A program made the position numbers and the translations under genes. From NCBI RefSeq assembly GCF_000701905.1, contig NZ_JNKC01000008.1:62001-126000 (forward strand): DNA of 64,000 nucleotides. Reading direction: 5' to 3'. Positions 63,801 to 64,000 of the stretch are shown piece after piece (the first letter of the stretch is position 1; every line of letters begins with the position of its first letter). The notes below the pieces were generated by a model. It saw nothing but the letters and a program-made list of their open reading frames with translations. It ran no database searches and was not told the DNA's origin. The DNA comes from Proteiniclasticum ruminis DSM 24773 (lineage in GTDB: Bacteria; Bacillota; Clostridia; Clostridiales; Clostridiaceae).

Positions 63801-64000
63801 AGCCCATACAGGAAGGTCTTAATAGAAATACCGTGGGAGATCTTTCCATGGTGGTGCAGCAAAGAGACGGATCAGAAAAGACAGTCATTCTAAAAGACAT
63901 CGCCACTGTGGAAGTGACAGAGAGTGTGCAGTCCATCAGCCGTGAGAATCAGAGTAGGTACATGACCGTATCTGCAAGCATCAAAGACGGCTACAACATT
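60857..64000 (+). CDS. RND efflux permease (HAE1/SwrC-like), partial
   Basis: The visible 1048 codons are from an AcrB-fold transporter. The start is MISKYSVKKPYTVVVAVILT (GTG 60857 after GAGGAGG), then the porter domain (YPGASPEKVEQLVTRPLEAA). After TM1 the family helices include GGILAILVLILFLRDLKPT then GLALGVGMLVDNSIVVIENI, which carries the proton-relay Asp region. A roughly 235-residue Ala/Glu/Lys-rich helical region (about 196-430, ELKNAMASLETGQKTLAEES and so on) interrupts the first porter domain as a likely coiled coil. A glycine-rich loop (RGGGSGFMGFGGGGGGN) lies in the second porter domain. It runs past the window end. Confidence 0.93.
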   Translation, partial: MISKYSVKKPYTVVVAVILTILLGVISFLGMKTDLLPSLDLPFVVVITPYPGASPEKVEQLVTRPLEAALGTSSGLSSMNSTSNENSSMIFLEFVQGTNMDSVMIELSGSLDQVKARLEEGIGTPILMRISPDMLPIVVASVDVEGMSLDELSAFTEEEIMPSFERLDGVAAVTGSGLVASQLEVSLLPEKIAVLNERVENHLLAELAKNETELKNAMASLETGQKTLAEESQNQKEQVAKASVELSSAMANLNALLAEEAKLTAEKAALEATRDQLRSVLDMNTIFTALFPEGTENLTLEDLQLILSSMESGAPEAMEGMTEEMISGLSEQVQEAVKTLVAVELELSSLNVRQMTLSAMKPQLQKGLNQSKAAAEQLEAGKITMAVELAKAEVQMATGKTELEKGLAAFEDAKKQALESADLTGILTEEMVKNILMAQNFSMPAGYIEEGDGQILVKVGDAFEKPVDIRDLVVFSMEPIGDIRLSDVAEVEKRDNSDEIYTKINGNNGVLLTFQKQSTSSTAEVSDLIHSEIGKLEGQHENLSITPMMDQGEYIDMTTSSVMENLLFGGILAILVLILFLRDLKPTFVIALSIPISLTFAVVLMYFSNVTLNVISLSGLALGVGMLVDNSIVVIENIYRLRKEGMPAKEAAITGANEVAGAIFASTLTTVSVFLPIVFTEGISRQLFTDMGLTIGYSLIASLIVALTLVPSMGATMLKTTSEKEHKWFDKTVKRYERLLETALKYKMIVVLFAVGLLSLSIYLTTTMGTAFIPEVDSPQMSASYEAPEGLETAEVNALNDDIVERILSIDAVETVGVMRGGGSGFMGFGGGGGGNNGDASTFYILLKEDRSLTNKEVEQLIYENTKDLGGDMSVSANNMDISAFGGSGIQVKVEGFDPDEMAVLAKDVAQVLSETEGTEDVTTGLEDAGEEIRITVDKVKAIREGLTVAQVFAEVSKALSQEMTATQLTEMGASYPVVLLKPIQEGLNRNTVGDLSMVVQQRDGSEKTVILKDIATVEVTESVQSISRENQSRYMTVSASIKDGYNI

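Overview
The window reads as a chromosome segment of a Gram-positive anaerobe, most likely class Clostridia. The grounds are an Rnf-type operon, Rex, NfnAB, a CIRCE/GroESL locus, a HutP-family protein, a Lit-like lipoprotein transacylase, strong AGGAGG ribosome sites with frequent TTG/GTG starts, and lipoprotein and sortase-free surface architecture. I cannot name a genus. There are no rRNA or tRNA genes, CRISPR arrays, insertion sequences or phage modules that I can see.

Layout. 1-5.7 kb: start of ispF, then a divergent, RnfB-less rnfCDGEA operon. 5.75-6.1 kb: a cluster of five perfect DnaA boxes in a convergent gap. 6.1-9.6 kb: rluF, a CWC Cys-rich protein, a glutaredoxin, a SigI-C/RsgI fusion and a membrane-anchored alpha/beta hydrolase. 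9.9-13.9 kb: rex, nfnAB behind a Rex-like operator, and ogg. 14-18.1 kb (minus strand): a three-gene ABC importer of the TrpXYZ type, an orphan hutP and lit. 18.3-22.8 kb: CIRCE-groESL, two small HTH loci, and a pilin plus its own prepilin peptidase. 22.9-29.9 kb: guanine riboswitch-guaBA, then cdaR with a glycerate permease and glycerate kinase. 30-37 kb: PH-domain and PNPOx proteins, a two-component system divergent from an ABC efflux fusion, and an XRE/TPR regulator. 37-44 kb: a very small winged-helix ORF, a vitamin B6-type ECF S component divergent from pdxR, GNAT, a flavodoxin-like protein, a lipoprotein and a P-loop/HD fusion. 44-50.5 kb: a frameshifted kinase, DUF1002, a HAD phosphatase, exonuclease-BRCT, maltose/galactoside acetyltransferase, a tocopherol cyclase-like protein and DUF1801. 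50.9-57 kb: a chemoreceptor and the SbcDC (YhaO/YhaN-like) repair pair. 57.1-60.6 kb: PTS EIICB, nanE and an RpiR regulator. 60.8-64 kb: an RND efflux permease that runs off the window end.

How the genes work together. The left 14 kb has a redox theme: an ion-translocating Rnf relative, the NAD(H) sensor Rex, and the NADH/ferredoxin/NADP transhydrogenase Nfn. Several regulatory loops are visible in the DNA: CIRCE, a guanine riboswitch, direct-repeat operators between the response regulator and its ABC transporter, dyads near the XRE, CdaR, small winged-helix and RpiR genes, and a TetR-type operator before the RND gene.

The most unusual content is (1) the Rnf-like operon. It has no rnfB, all four cysteines expected to hold the intramembrane [2Fe-2S] cluster are replaced, and there are three FMN-binding modules across RnfD and RnfG. 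(2) A protein fusing a sigma-I C-terminal domain directly to an RsgI anti-sigma factor, without sigma region 2. (3) The DnaA-box cluster far from any dnaA gene.
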